Positions 15,795-25,171 are shown, counted from the stretch's first letter. The stretch: DNA of 61,509 bases from an uncultured Prevotellaceae bacterium (GCA_900316475.1 ONDA01000013.1:1-61509), one strand, 5' to 3'. The notes: generated by a model not told the origin, from the sequence alone. Numbers and translations are program-made.

Positions 15795-17096
15795 ATGAAA
15801 AAGTATCTGTTAAGTTTTGCAGTCCTGATGATGGGTATGGCCCTGACGACTGCCTGTTCAAGTGACGACGACGACGAACAAAGCACTGTTAACCCGCAGC
15901 CCGTGCAGCCCGTGCAGCCTGCGGAGACCTATCACTACGACCTGACGGTGACCGTCGGCAAGCATGGAGGCATGGCCTCGTCGGAAACCCACCTGACAAT
16001 GAGTGTTGACTCGCTGACGAACCCCGGCCAGACGGTTAATTTTGAGGGTAACGGTATCGAGATTACCGACTACACCATTGAGAATATCTACGACAAGAAG
16101 TATATGTACCAGGTGCCTGTGTCGGGCGACCGCTTCGTCAAGTTGCAGATTAAGAACAACCAGCTGAAGGTTGTCCGTGAGCGTCCGTTTGCCACCAATA
16201 CCTATACTTCGCGCAAATACACCCATGCATGGCTCAGTGACAATACCTTGCTCGTTATGGCTGCCAACGGCGATGCCAACAAGATTATCTGGACCAAGCT
16301 GAATACCGACAATATGACCATTGTCAGCGAGGGAGAGCTGTCGCTCGGCCTGGCCGACGGTTATGAGACCTTCACCACCAGCGGTCTGCTGACCTATCGT
16401 CAGAGCGACAAGAAACTGTTCTACTTCTACTACTGTAAGAAGGGCTCTGGCCGTAAAGCCACCAAGGAGCCGCACTTCCACGTTGCCGTCGTCAATCCCC
16501 AGACGATGGCTGTAGAGAAGGACATCGTCAACAAGGAGGCTTCCGAGATGCAGGGTTCTGCCTATGGCGAGCTGATGCAGAACTTTATGTTCTTTGACGA
16601 CAACGACAACCTTTATCTCTCTGCCTTCAGCACCGTCGACGGGAAGAATATCGGCCGTCTGCTGCGCATCAAGAAGGGTGAGTACGACTTCGAGGCAGGC
16701 TACAACGCATTCCCTGACGCCAAGGGCAAGATTGTCAGCGTCGTTTACATCGGTAGCAACAAGGTCCTGGCTTATTCGGGCGATGCCGAAGCAGGAACGA
16801 GCATTCAGGATCAGGCCTACTACTACTCGATTGTCGACCTGAGCACAAAGACAGCCAGCCCTCTGCAATATAACGGCAGCAGCCTGCCTTACAGTGCCGG
16901 CAGTTTCTCGCAGCGTTCTGTCTATAATGCCAACGAGAAGAAGGCCTACTTCGGCGTCAGCAATGCCGACGGCGAGACCGTCTATGTCTACGATGTCGCC
17001 ACTGGCAGCGTCAAGAAGGGCCTGAGCATAGCCCCGGGCTACTACTTCGACCAGATTCGCCTCGTCCAGAACGATACCGACAATACAGCGAACTAA
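15795..17096 (+). CDS. DUF4374-like lipoprotein of the B12 operon
   Basis: 433 aa. The lipobox LTTAC puts the Cys near residue 21, and it is followed by SSDDDDEQ, an acidic surface-export-type stretch common in Bacteroidetes. The body has many Gly/Asp-containing beta strands of beta-propeller type (HAWLSDNTLLVMAANGDANK, FMFFDDNDNLYLSAFST). It resembles DUF4374 proteins, which sit beside TonB receptors. By position it is probably the surface ligand-capture partner of the receptor, analogous to BtuG, although I see no clear BtuG signature. Confidence in lipoprotein is high, in family moderate. Confidence 0.75.
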   Translation: MKKYLLSFAVLMMGMALTTACSSDDDDEQSTVNPQPVQPVQPAETYHYDLTVTVGKHGGMASSETHLTMSVDSLTNPGQTVNFEGNGIEITDYTIENIYDKKYMYQVPVSGDRFVKLQIKNNQLKVVRERPFATNTYTSRKYTHAWLSDNTLLVMAANGDANKIIWTKLNTDNMTIVSEGELSLGLADGYETFTTSGLLTYRQSDKKLFYFYYCKKGSGRKATKEPHFHVAVVNPQTMAVEKDIVNKEASEMQGSAYGELMQNFMFFDDNDNLYLSAFSTVDGKNIGRLLRIKKGEYDFEAGYNAFPDAKGKIVSVVYIGSNKVLAYSGDAEAGTSIQDQAYYYSIVDLSTKTASPLQYNGSSLPYSAGSFSQRSVYNANEKKAYFGVSNADGETVYVYDVATGSVKKGLSIAPGYYFDQIRLVQNDTDNTAN

Positions 17097-17120
17097 CGGC
17101 AGACAAATCTCAAGCGTGAG

Positions 17121-17948
17121 ATGAGAAAAGTGTATTATATAAGTTGTTTTTGGGTGTTCCTGTGTGCGGCTGTGTGCCGCGCACAGGACATTCCTTCTGA
17201 GCGGGCCCTGCTGATGGTACACTTCGGCACCACCTACGACGATACCCGCCAGAAGACCATCGATGCCATCAACCAGAAAGCGCGTGAGCAGTTTCCCAAG
17301 ATGGCCGTCCGTGAAGCCTACACCTCGCGCATCGTCATGAAGCGCCTGGCCCGGCGTGGCGTGGTGAAAGACACGCCTGTAGAAGCCATGCTCCGCCTGC
17401 GTGGCGAGGGCTATAAGACGCTGGTTGTACAGCCGACGTTCGTCATCGACGGCAAGGAGATGGCCGAGCTGCGCCGCGACGTGGACCGTCTGCGCCCCTT
17501 CTTCGACAGCATCACCGTCAGCACGCCGCTGCTCTATGGCGTCGAAGACTGCCAGCGAGTCTGCGACGTCCTGGTGGCCCGCCATCAGACCGACGCCAAG
17601 CAGCGCGAGCACGTGCTCTTCGTCGGTCACGGCACCGAAGGCCCTGCCACCGCCCTTTACAGTCAGCTTGACTACCAGTTGCGTGCCAGTGGCCACGAGA
17701 ACTATCATGTAGCCACCATCGAGGGCTATCCCACGCTGGCGACCGCTACAGCCCAGATGAAGGCTGCGAAGGGTCGCCGGGTGACGCTCGTCCCCCTGCT
17801 CTTCGTTGCCGGCGACCATGCCTCCAACGACATTGCCGTAGAGTGGAAGGCCGCACTCGAGAAGCAGGGATTCGCGGTCAGCGTCTGTTTGGAGGGCTTG
17901 GGCGAGGTCGCCAGCATCCAGCAATTGTATATCGAAAAGATTCAGTAA
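17121..17948 (+). CDS. cbiK: Exported CbiK-type sirohydrochlorin cobaltochelatase
   Basis: 275 aa. A hydrophobic signal (YYISCFWVFLCAAVCRAQ) precedes the mature chain, so it should act in the periplasm, unlike cytoplasmic CbiK. The class II chelatase motifs are present: LMVHFGTTYDDTR near the start, catalytic-type H170 in FVGHGTEG and H233 in VAGDHASND. In the family segment that normally reads LHxIxGxE, this protein has TFVIDGKE, so the His is Phe while the Glu (E113) remains. A periplasmic CbiK exists in Desulfovibrio. It lies 24 nt after the DUF4374-like gene and abuts the CobN-like gene. It could load or remove metal from a tetrapyrrole. Confidence 0.88.
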   Translation: MRKVYYISCFWVFLCAAVCRAQDIPSERALLMVHFGTTYDDTRQKTIDAINQKAREQFPKMAVREAYTSRIVMKRLARRGVVKDTPVEAMLRLRGEGYKTLVVQPTFVIDGKEMAELRRDVDRLRPFFDSITVSTPLLYGVEDCQRVCDVLVARHQTDAKQREHVLFVGHGTEGPATALYSQLDYQLRASGHENYHVATIEGYPTLATATAQMKAAKGRRVTLVPLLFVAGDHASNDIAVEWKAALEKQGFAVSVCLEGLGEVASIQQLYIEKIQ

Positions 17949-20900
17949 GTGAAGCGCACTTTATCTCTTATTGCTATTGTGGCCATTCTGGCGGCAGGCG
18001 GCTATGCTGTCTACCGCCAGTTTATGGCTCCTACGCGCATCCTCGTCGTCAACGCCCTGGAGGCACAGCAGGCCGACTTCGTGCTGAACAACGACTCACG
18101 GCATATTGACGTCGATTGCGTCGATGCCGATGAGATGGAGCGTCTCGACGGCTATGACGCCATCATCTTCTATGCCCGCCGCATCTTCCTCACCGACGAG
18201 CAGATGGCCGAGGTGCAGCGAGTGGCAAGCCGGGGCGTACCCGTCTTCACCAAGACGCTGCGCTCCAGCGACTTCGTTGAGAACCACAACCTCTCAGACG
18301 CCCAGATTGACACCCTGAAGCAGTATTTCGAGAACGACAACCGCCAGAACTACCGCAACGGACTGCGCTACCTGCGTCATATCGCTACGCCCCGACGATG
18401 GGGCGACCAGCAGGTAGAGCCGCCCGTAGAGGTGCCGCGGAACATGTTCTATCACCGGCAGTACGGCCAGTACTTCAAGACCGCCGACGAACTGACGGCC
18501 TATCTGCGTCATCAGGGACTCTACCATGAGGACGGTCCGGCTGTGGCCTTCGTCTCGGGCATCACCTTCCCGATGGAGGGCAACCGCGAACACGTCGACA
18601 CGCTGATTACCATGCTCACCCGGCGAGGCATGAATGTCTATCCGCTGACAGGCATGGGCAAGCAGCGCGACCGTATGCTGCGACAGTTGCAGCCCGACGC
18701 CGTCGTCTATCTGCCTATGGGACGTATCGGCAACGACACACTCATACAATGGATGCAGGAGAAGAATGTCGCCCTCTTCACACCCTTCCCCATTTCGGCG
18801 TCACATAGCGAATGGCTTGATGAACATATCCCGATGTCAAGCGGCTCGAAGAATGCCCGTATCGTCATCCCGGAGATAGACGGCGGCATGGCGCCTTACT
18901 GCATCGGCACACAGAACACCGATGCCAAGGGCTACTACCGCTATACGGCAGAAGTGGAACGTTGTGAGGCACTGGCCGACCACGTCGGCCGCTACCTGGC
19001 GCTGCGTACCAAGCCCAACCGTGATAAACACATCGCCATAGGCTATTTCCGCCGTCCGGGGAAGGACGCCCTGCTGGCCAGCGGCATGGAGGTCGTCCCG
19101 TCGATGTATAATTTCCTGCTCCGACTTCGTCAGGAGGGCTACCGTCTGGACGGACTCCCCGCGACGGTCGATGCCTTTGCCCACGACGTCCATGAGGCGG
19201 CCGACCATCCGTTGTGGACGACACGCAACGTCTACGAGGAGTGGACCCGGCAGGTGATTCCTGCTGCTAAGTATGCTGAGGTGACAGCTCGCTACGGCAC
19301 GCCACCCGACAGCATCCCCATGACGGCCGTGCGCTATGGCAACGTGCTGCTCTTCTTGCAGCCGCGTCCAGCCCTGGGCGACGATGACTTCCGCTTCGTC
19401 CACGGCGTCGACGTGGCACCGCCTCACTCCTATCTCGCACCTTATCTGTATATGCAACGTGAGTTCCGGGCCGATGCCCTCGTCCACTTCGGCACCCACG
19501 GCAACCTGGAGTTCACCCCGGGGCGCGATGCTGCCATGCGGCGCGACGACTGGAGCCAGCAGCTGATAGGCCCCACGCCCCATTTCTACTTCTACACCAC
19601 AGGTAATATCGGCGAGGCTGTTATTGCCAAGCGCCGCTCACATGCCGTCATCATGACCTATCTGACGCCGCCATACGCTGAGAGTGGTATGCGCCAGAAG
19701 TACAACCAGCTGCATCAGGATATTCACAAGGCTTTGAACGGACAGGCGATGCCGAGTGTGAAACAGCGCATCGTGGCCGAAGGGCTGCACCGAGCGTTAG
19801 GCATTGACAGCATCCCCGGCAAGGCGCTTACCCGCGACGAGCTGGAACGCATTGACACGCATATCGAGGAGCTGATGGATGAGCGTATGCAGGGCGCCTA
19901 CTACATATTGGGACAACCCTATACCGAAGAACAGCTGAGGCAGACGTGCCGCGCCATCAGCGACGACCCTGCCCAGTGGCCGCGCCTGCGCCAGCTGCTG
20001 TTGGCATCGACACAGGCCGAGATGGATAATATGGTGCGTGCCCTCAGTGGGGGCACCGTGGCACCAGCCCCCGGTGGCGACCCCGTGATGAACGACAACG
20101 TGCTGCCGACAGGCCGCAATATGTTCAGCATCAACCCCGACAACACCCCCGACCCGCAGGCGTGGGAAGACGGACGGCGGCTGGCCGAGCAGACGCTGGA
20201 CGCATACCGCAGGAAGCACGACGGACAGTGGCCACGCAAGGTGAGCTATACGTTCTGGGCGGGCGAGTTCATTGCCTCGGGTGGCGCCACCATCGCCCAG
20301 GCTCTCTGGATGTTAGGCGTAGAACCGGTGCGCGACAGCCAGGGACGCATCGGCCAGCTGCGCCTTGTGCCGGCTGCGGCGTTAGGCCGTCCCCGTATCA
20401 ATGTGGTGGTGCAGGTCAGCGGACAACTGCGAGATATTGCCGACTCACGTCTGAAGCTCATCACAGAGGCCATTCAGATGGCTTCTGCCGCTGAAGGCGA
20501 CTCCAACTTCGTGCATGAGGGGACGCTGGCACAGGAGCGAGAGCTGATAGAGCGCGGCGTCAGTCCCCAGCAGGCTCGCGAACTGGCTACGCTCCGCGTA
20601 TTCGGTCCTGTCAACAACGGCTATTCCACGGGCATGATGAACTTCATAGAGCGCAGTGAGAAGTGGCAGTCGGCCGACGAGCTGACCGACCAGTACCTGA
20701 ATAATATGTGTGCCGCTTACGGTGACGAACGGCACTGGGGAATGATGCAGAAGGAACTCTTTGCCGCTGCCCTGCAACAAACCGACGTGCTGGTGCAGCC
20801 CCGCCAGAGTAATACCTGGGGACCGCTGTCGCTCGACCATGTCTATGAGTTTACGGGCGGACTGTCGATGGTGGTCCGGCGGCTGACGGGACGCGAACCC

Positions 20901-21470
20901 GACGCCCTGATGGCCGACTACCGTAATCCCCGCCGCCGTCGTATGCAGGGGCTCAAGGAGGCTATCGATATTGAGGCACGGACAACCATCCTGAACCCCA
21001 ACTTCATCCGTGAGCGCATGAAGGGCGACGAGGGCACGGCACAGATGTTTGGCGAGGTGTTCCGCAATATCTTCGGATGGAATGTCACCCGTCCGTCAGC
21101 CCTTGACCCGAAACTCTATGACGGCCTCTACCGGCTCTATGTCGATGATGCCGAAGGGCTGGGCATCCGCCAGTTCCTTGAGCAGAAGAATCCTGCTGCC
21201 TACCAGTCGATGACCGAGACGATGCTTGAGAGTGCGCGAAAAGGATATTGGAAACCCTCTGACGTTCAGCTCGCGCAGATGAAGCAGCTGAACACGCGCC
21301 TGAAGGCGCAGACGGCCAACGATCGTCAGGCCTTGGTATTGGAGAAGCAGGGTGGGGCGGCGACTGCTGAAGAGCCGGCATCCGTCTCGTCTGCCGCTAC
21401 CACGATGGCTGTTGTGGTCATCGTGCTGCTGCTCTCTGCGCTTGTTGTCTGGATGCGACGTAGGAAATAA
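17949..21470 (+). CDS. Membrane-anchored CobN/HmuS-like protein
   Basis: 1173 aa, starting at GTG directly after the cbiK stop (no gap). One N-terminal helix (about 5-22) and one C-terminal helix (about 1148-1168, before a terminal MRRRK) flank a large CobN/magnesium-chelatase-H domain. That domain has the family motif HFGTHGNLEFTPG near residues 512-524 and FWAGEFIASGGATIAQALWM near 765. The topology places the chelatase body outside the cytoplasm, as in HmuS of heme-uptake loci, not cytoplasmic CobN, which needs CobS and CobT (absent here). I infer energy coupling through the ExbB-like and DUF2149 proteins that follow. Substrate is probably a corrinoid or other tetrapyrrole, given the riboswitch. 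Confidence 0.88.
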   Translation: MKRTLSLIAIVAILAAGGYAVYRQFMAPTRILVVNALEAQQADFVLNNDSRHIDVDCVDADEMERLDGYDAIIFYARRIFLTDEQMAEVQRVASRGVPVFTKTLRSSDFVENHNLSDAQIDTLKQYFENDNRQNYRNGLRYLRHIATPRRWGDQQVEPPVEVPRNMFYHRQYGQYFKTADELTAYLRHQGLYHEDGPAVAFVSGITFPMEGNREHVDTLITMLTRRGMNVYPLTGMGKQRDRMLRQLQPDAVVYLPMGRIGNDTLIQWMQEKNVALFTPFPISASHSEWLDEHIPMSSGSKNARIVIPEIDGGMAPYCIGTQNTDAKGYYRYTAEVERCEALADHVGRYLALRTKPNRDKHIAIGYFRRPGKDALLASGMEVVPSMYNFLLRLRQEGYRLDGLPATVDAFAHDVHEAADHPLWTTRNVYEEWTRQVIPAAKYAEVTARYGTPPDSIPMTAVRYGNVLLFLQPRPALGDDDFRFVHGVDVAPPHSYLAPYLYMQREFRADALVHFGTHGNLEFTPGRDAAMRRDDWSQQLIGPTPHFYFYTTGNIGEAVIAKRRSHAVIMTYLTPPYAESGMRQKYNQLHQDIHKALNGQAMPSVKQRIVAEGLHRALGIDSIPGKALTRDELERIDTHIEELMDERMQGAYYILGQPYTEEQLRQTCRAISDDPAQWPRLRQLLLASTQAEMDNMVRALSGGTVAPAPGGDPVMNDNVLPTGRNMFSINPDNTPDPQAWEDGRRLAEQTLDAYRRKHDGQWPRKVSYTFWAGEFIASGGATIAQALWMLGVEPVRDSQGRIGQLRLVPAAALGRPRINVVVQVSGQLRDIADSRLKLITEAIQMASAAEGDSNFVHEGTLAQERELIERGVSPQQARELATLRVFGPVNNGYSTGMMNFIERSEKWQSADELTDQYLNNMCAAYGDERHWGMMQKELFAAALQQTDVLVQPRQSNTWGPLSLDHVYEFTGGLSMVVRRLTGREPDALMADYRNPRRRRMQGLKEAIDIEARTTILNPNFIRERMKGDEGTAQMFGEVFRNIFGWNVTRPSALDPKLYDGLYRLYVDDAEGLGIRQFLEQKNPAAYQSMTETMLESARKGYWKPSDVQLAQMKQLNTRLKAQTANDRQALVLEKQGGAATAEEPASVSSAATTMAVVVIVLLLSALVVWMRRRK

Positions 21471-21473
21471 GTG

Positions 21474-22520
21474 ATGAGTATTCTTGTCCTGCTAATTGTG
21501 CTTCAGTCGGTGCTGAGGTTGAGCCTGTGGCGCAGCCGCTGGCTGAGAGCGTGCTATGGCCTTGCCGTAGGGTGTGTTACCTACGCCAGCCTTGACACTG
21601 CCCTCTCGCTGTCGAAACCGCAGGTAGCCGCCTGGTTGGCTGACAAGAACGTGTTGCAGGACGTCGCCGTCCTTTGTCTTGCCGATGCCCTGCTATTGCG
21701 GTGGCGCCATTATCCGGGATTGCTGATGCTGCCAGCGGCCTTCTTTCTGCTCACGCAGTTCCTCTTCCGGGCTGCGGGCTTCGACTTCCATCTGGTCGCA
21801 ATACTCACCGCCCTTGCCCTGAGCCTTGCGTTACCAGCGATGGCGCAGCTGTTCTCGTGGGCATTGCCCCGTAGTGACGACCGCCGTGCGCTCCATCTGC
21901 TGCTGACCGTCGTTGTCTGCCTCGCGGCGCTGGCACTGTCGTCGTTCACTCAGCTGCCCTTGACGTTCCAAACGAATCAAAACATTATTATGCAATACAT
22001 TTCACAAACACTGTTCGGGATAGCTAATATGCTGCTCATACCCGACATTCTCCTCCTGTTGGTATTCTTTGTCAGGGCACTCGTCCTGATGGTGTCTACC
22101 TACCGCCAGTATGCCGTAAGGCGGCGCAATGGCCATGGCACGCTCTATGCCAAGTACCGCGACCAGCTCTACGCCCAGTCGCCCGACGAGGCTTACGCCG
22201 ACTTCGTGGCCACCCAGTTTGAGGCTGAGGCAGCCAAGGACGTCAACCTCTCGCGACTGCTCACCAAGTTGGGACCCGTCCTCGGACTTATCGGCACGCT
22301 CATCTCCATGTCGCCGGCACTGGTAGGTCTCTCTACGGGCGACATCTCGGGCATGGCCTACAATATGCAGGTGGTGTTCTCGGCCACCGTCGTGGGCCTC
22401 GTCATCTCTGTCGTCGGACTGTTCACCCAGCAGTTGAAGTCGCGCTGGTATGCCAAGGACTTGGGCCGTCTCGACTATGTCTCACGTCTTTATGTAGAGC
22501 GTCATGAGAAGGAAGCGTAG
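21474..22520 (+). CDS. ExbB/MotA/TolQ-type proton channel with extra TMs
   Basis: About 348 aa. The N-terminal 170 residues hold four or five membrane helices. The C-terminal part (about 200-345) is the MotA/TolQ/ExbB channel domain, with LGPVLGLIGTLISMSPALVG and FSATVVGLVISVVGLF. GTG at 21471 directly follows the CobN-like stop, and ATG at 21474 is the alternative I prefer. The gene overlaps DUF2149 by 17 nt. In heme loci of hmuYRSTUV type a similar channel follows the CobN-like gene. Here an upstream membrane domain appears fused to it, possibly replacing a separate subunit. It should harvest the proton gradient for the chelatase. Confidence 0.82.
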   Translation: MSILVLLIVLQSVLRLSLWRSRWLRACYGLAVGCVTYASLDTALSLSKPQVAAWLADKNVLQDVAVLCLADALLLRWRHYPGLLMLPAAFFLLTQFLFRAAGFDFHLVAILTALALSLALPAMAQLFSWALPRSDDRRALHLLLTVVVCLAALALSSFTQLPLTFQTNQNIIMQYISQTLFGIANMLLIPDILLLLVFFVRALVLMVSTYRQYAVRRRNGHGTLYAKYRDQLYAQSPDEAYADFVATQFEAEAAKDVNLSRLLTKLGPVLGLIGTLISMSPALVGLSTGDISGMAYNMQVVFSATVVGLVISVVGLFTQQLKSRWYAKDLGRLDYVSRLYVERHEKEA

Positions 22521-22839
22521 AAGCACCCTGCTGACTGACGACGACGGCGACCCGTTGACCGTCGTCGTCAATCTGTTCGATGTGGCAATGGTCTTTGCCG
22601 TCGCCCTGATGGTGGCTATGGTGATGCATATCAACATGACGGAGGTCTTTTCCGACGAGGATTTTACCATCGTCAAGAATCCCGGTAAGGAGGACATGCA
22701 GATTATCCGCAAGCAGGGCAAGCGTATAGAGACCTACAAGGCCAACGGCCAGAAGCAGGATAGTGGCCAGAAGGGGCGCCGCCTCGGCACCGCCTACCAG
22801 TTGGAGGACGGTCAGATCATCTATGTGCCCGACGAATAA
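22504..22839 (+). CDS. DUF2149 family protein, ExbD-like partner
   Basis: 111 aa with the DUF2149 signature DDDGDPLTVVVNLFDVAMVF, one membrane helix (about 24-42) and a short soluble tail. Like ExbD or MotB, it has a single helix with an Asp at its start and pairs with an upstream ExbB-like channel. It overlaps that gene by 17 nt and is the last gene of the riboswitch operon. The combined unit probably powers the CobN-like protein. Function inferred from context. Confidence 0.85.
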   Translation: MRRKRRSTLLTDDDGDPLTVVVNLFDVAMVFAVALMVAMVMHINMTEVFSDEDFTIVKNPGKEDMQIIRKQGKRIETYKANGQKQDSGQKGRRLGTAYQLEDGQIIYVPDE

Positions 22840-22882
22840 TTCCACTCGGCCGTTCGTGAAATGTAGATAAATTCAAATATAT

Positions 22883-22913
22883 TTTGCATTTCTCTCGTTT
22901 TTCCGTAACTTTG
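22883..22913 (+). promoter_or_regulatory. Promoter for truA, 8 nt before its ATG
   Basis: TTTG at 22883-22886, 19-nt spacer, TAACTTTG at 22906-22913. The ATG of truA is at 22922, so the transcript would be leaderless or nearly so. Confidence 0.75.
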
Positions 22914-22921
22914 CACCCGCA

Positions 22922-23650
22922 ATGAGATATTTCGTGACTTTCAGCTATGACGGGACACGCTATCACGGATGGCAGATACAGCCCAATGGCGACTCGGTAC
23001 AGGCACAGTTGCAACGCGCTCTTTCGCTGTTGTTGCGTTGTGATATTATTGTGACAGGAGCAGGACGTACGGATGCTGGCGTTCACGCCCGTATGATGGT
23101 GGCTCACTTTGACTGCAATGCAGAGGTTGACGGTCGTCAGCTGGCTTACAAACTAAACAAGCTGCTGCCACGCGACATCGCTGTCTCGAAAGTGGAACGT
23201 GTTGCCGACGACCTTCACGCACGCTTCTCGGCCACCAGCCGGATGTATCGCTACTATCTGCATACGGCAAAGAACCCGTTTTTAAGTAATACCTCATGCG
23301 AAATTCATTATCCGCTGAATTTCTGTGCTATGAATGAGGCAGCCAAAGTGCTGCTTGAATATGAGGATTTCGGGGCTTTCTGCAAGGCACATGCCGACGT
23401 GAAGACCACGCTGTGCCACGTGACGGTGGCCGAGTGGCATCAGACCAGCCCGACGACCTGGTACTTCGAGATACGTGCCAACCGCTTCCTGCGTAACATG
23501 GTTCGCGCTGTTGTCGGTACACTCGTCGACGTAGGCCGCGGACGGGTTTCCTTGGCGGACTTTAGAAAGATTATAGAAGGAAAAAAACGAACAGAAGCTG
23601 GCGAGTCGATGCCAGCCCATGCACTGTTCTTAGAGGATATAACATATTAG
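22922..23650 (+). CDS. truA: tRNA pseudouridine(38-40) synthase
   Basis: 242 aa. Makes pseudouridine in the anticodon stem-loop. The catalytic Asp (D51) lies in GAGRTDAGVHA. Conserved FSATSRMYRYYL and RFLRNMVRAVVGTLVDVG also match. Length is normal for the family. Translation begins only 8 nt after the -7 box, with no room for a Shine-Dalgarno sequence, so it is probably leaderless. A DMT transporter follows after 3 nt and is likely co-transcribed. Confidence 0.95.
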   Translation: MRYFVTFSYDGTRYHGWQIQPNGDSVQAQLQRALSLLLRCDIIVTGAGRTDAGVHARMMVAHFDCNAEVDGRQLAYKLNKLLPRDIAVSKVERVADDLHARFSATSRMYRYYLHTAKNPFLSNTSCEIHYPLNFCAMNEAAKVLLEYEDFGAFCKAHADVKTTLCHVTVAEWHQTSPTTWYFEIRANRFLRNMVRAVVGTLVDVGRGRVSLADFRKIIEGKKRTEAGESMPAHALFLEDITY

Positions 23651-23653
23651 AAG

Positions 23654-24571
23654 ATGTGGTTGATTTTAGCCTTCATGTCGGCAGCACTGTTAGGGTGTTA
23701 CGACTCGTTTAAGAAAGAAGCTTTGAAGGATAATGCGGTCATTCCCGTACTATTTCTCAACACGCTGTTCTCGTCGCTGATTTTTCTGCCGTTTATCGTT
23801 CTGAGCAGTACGACGACCGTGCTCGACGGCACCATCCTGCACGTCGGCTCGGGCGGCTGGGAGGTACATAAGTATGTCGTCCTGAAGGCATTTATCGTGC
23901 TCTCCTCGTGGGTTTTGGGCTATTTTGGTATGAAGCACCTGCCGCTGACCATTGTAGGCCCCATCAATGCCACACGGCCTGTAATGGTGCTCATCGGCGC
24001 CCTGCTGGTCTTCGGCGAACGGCTGAACGTCTGGCAGTGGGTCGGCGTGATGCTGGCCGTAGCCTCGTTTTTCATGCTGAGCCGTTCTGGACGTAAGGAG
24101 GGTATCGACTTCAAGCACGACCACTGGATTTATATGGTTGTCGGTTCGGCAGCCCTTGGAGCTGTCAGCGGACTCTACGACAAGTACCTGATGGCACCGG
24201 TCAGCGAGGGCGGGGTAGGACTCGACCGTATGCTGGTGCAGTCGTGGTACAACATCTACCAATGCGGTATGATGCTGGCGATGCTCCTCCTCCTCTGGTG
24301 GCCCAAGCACAAGGACACGACGCCGTTTCATTGGGCGTGGTCTATCGTGGGCGTCAGCATCTTCCTGTCGACGGCCGACTTTATGTACTTCTATTCACTG
24401 TCGCTGCCGGCGGCCATGATTAGTATTGTGTCGATGGTGCGTCGCGGGTCTGTTGTAGTCAGCTTCCTCTTCGGGGCCATGATTTTCCGTGAGAAAAACC
24501 TGAAAGCCAAAGCCTTCGACCTGGCACTGGTACTTCTCGGTATGGTGTTCCTCTATATCGGGTCGAAGTAA
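23654..24571 (+). CDS. EamA-type DMT superfamily transporter
   Basis: 305 aa with ten predicted membrane helices in two EamA halves (about 1-140 and 155-305). The first half contains LTIVGPINATRPVMVLIGA, and the second IFREKNLKAKAFDLALVLLG. These proteins export or import small metabolites across the inner membrane. The substrate cannot be predicted. Located 3 nt after truA. Confidence 0.85.
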   Translation: MWLILAFMSAALLGCYDSFKKEALKDNAVIPVLFLNTLFSSLIFLPFIVLSSTTTVLDGTILHVGSGGWEVHKYVVLKAFIVLSSWVLGYFGMKHLPLTIVGPINATRPVMVLIGALLVFGERLNVWQWVGVMLAVASFFMLSRSGRKEGIDFKHDHWIYMVVGSAALGAVSGLYDKYLMAPVSEGGVGLDRMLVQSWYNIYQCGMMLAMLLLLWWPKHKDTTPFHWAWSIVGVSIFLSTADFMYFYSLSLPAAMISIVSMVRRGSVVVSFLFGAMIFREKNLKAKAFDLALVLLGMVFLYIGSK

Positions 24572-24630
24572 AATAGACCAATTATAAATAAAAATGTTGT
24601 TAAATGCTCGTCGGTTTCCGATTTTCTTTG

Positions 24631-24638
24631 TAACTTTG
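24631..24638 (+). promoter_or_regulatory. -7 box (TAACTTTG) for the Fur-family gene
   Basis: Consensus -7 match 26 nt before the ATG, in the 93-nt gap after the DMT transporter. Confidence 0.65.
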
Positions 24639-24664
24639 CCGCTGGTTTATGAAGCATATATCAG

Positions 24665-25171
24665 ATGAAAGATAGTGTAAAGACAGCTGTAGAGCGGATT
24701 CTCGACAGCTTCTTGGAAATGAACAATCATCGTAAGACGCCTGAGCGTTATGCCATCTTGCGTGCCATTTACGACACCAACGGGCATTTCACGCTGGACG
24801 AGTTGGGTGATAAAATGGCGAAGGTGTACAAGTTCCCCGTGAGCCGTGCTACACTGTACAATACGCTAAACCTCTTTATGGAGCTGCGGTTGGTCATACG
24901 TCATCGTTTCCAGGGTACGACGAAATATGAGGCGTGCTACGACAACAATTCGCACTGCCACCAGATGTGTACCGTCTGTGGCAAGGTGACGGAGGTCAGG
25001 GCGCCCGAGATAGCCGATGCCATCAACGAGCTGCACTTGAAGCGTTTCCGTAAAGACGGATTTACACTCTACATCTATGGTATCTGCTCCACCTGTCAGG
25101 CAAAGATTACACGGCAGAAGAATTTAAGAAAGACAACAAAAACAGATATAAACGACAATGAACCAAGGTAA
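24665..25171 (+). CDS. Fur-family metalloregulator
   Basis: 168 aa. A winged helix (about 15-90, FPVSRATLYNTLNLFMEL as recognition region) is followed by a metal-binding dimer domain with HCHQ, CTVCG and CSTC, the two CxxC pairs of a structural zinc site. Could be Fur, PerR or Zur. The residues seen do not separate these. The C-terminus, rich in Lys and Asn, overlaps the purA start by 14 nt, so the regulator and purA are coupled, an odd functional pair. Confidence 0.88.
   Translation: MKDSVKTAVERILDSFLEMNNHRKTPERYAILRAIYDTNGHFTLDELGDKMAKVYKFPVSRATLYNTLNLFMELRLVIRHRFQGTTKYEACYDNNSHCHQMCTVCGKVTEVRAPEIADAINELHLKRFRKDGFTLYIYGICSTCQAKITRQKNLRKTTKTDINDNEPR

Noticed and set aside
15858-17924. 688-codon open frame on the minus strand
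   Set aside because: It lies antisense to the DUF4374-like and cbiK genes and arises from their codon bias. It has no family features and no promoter.
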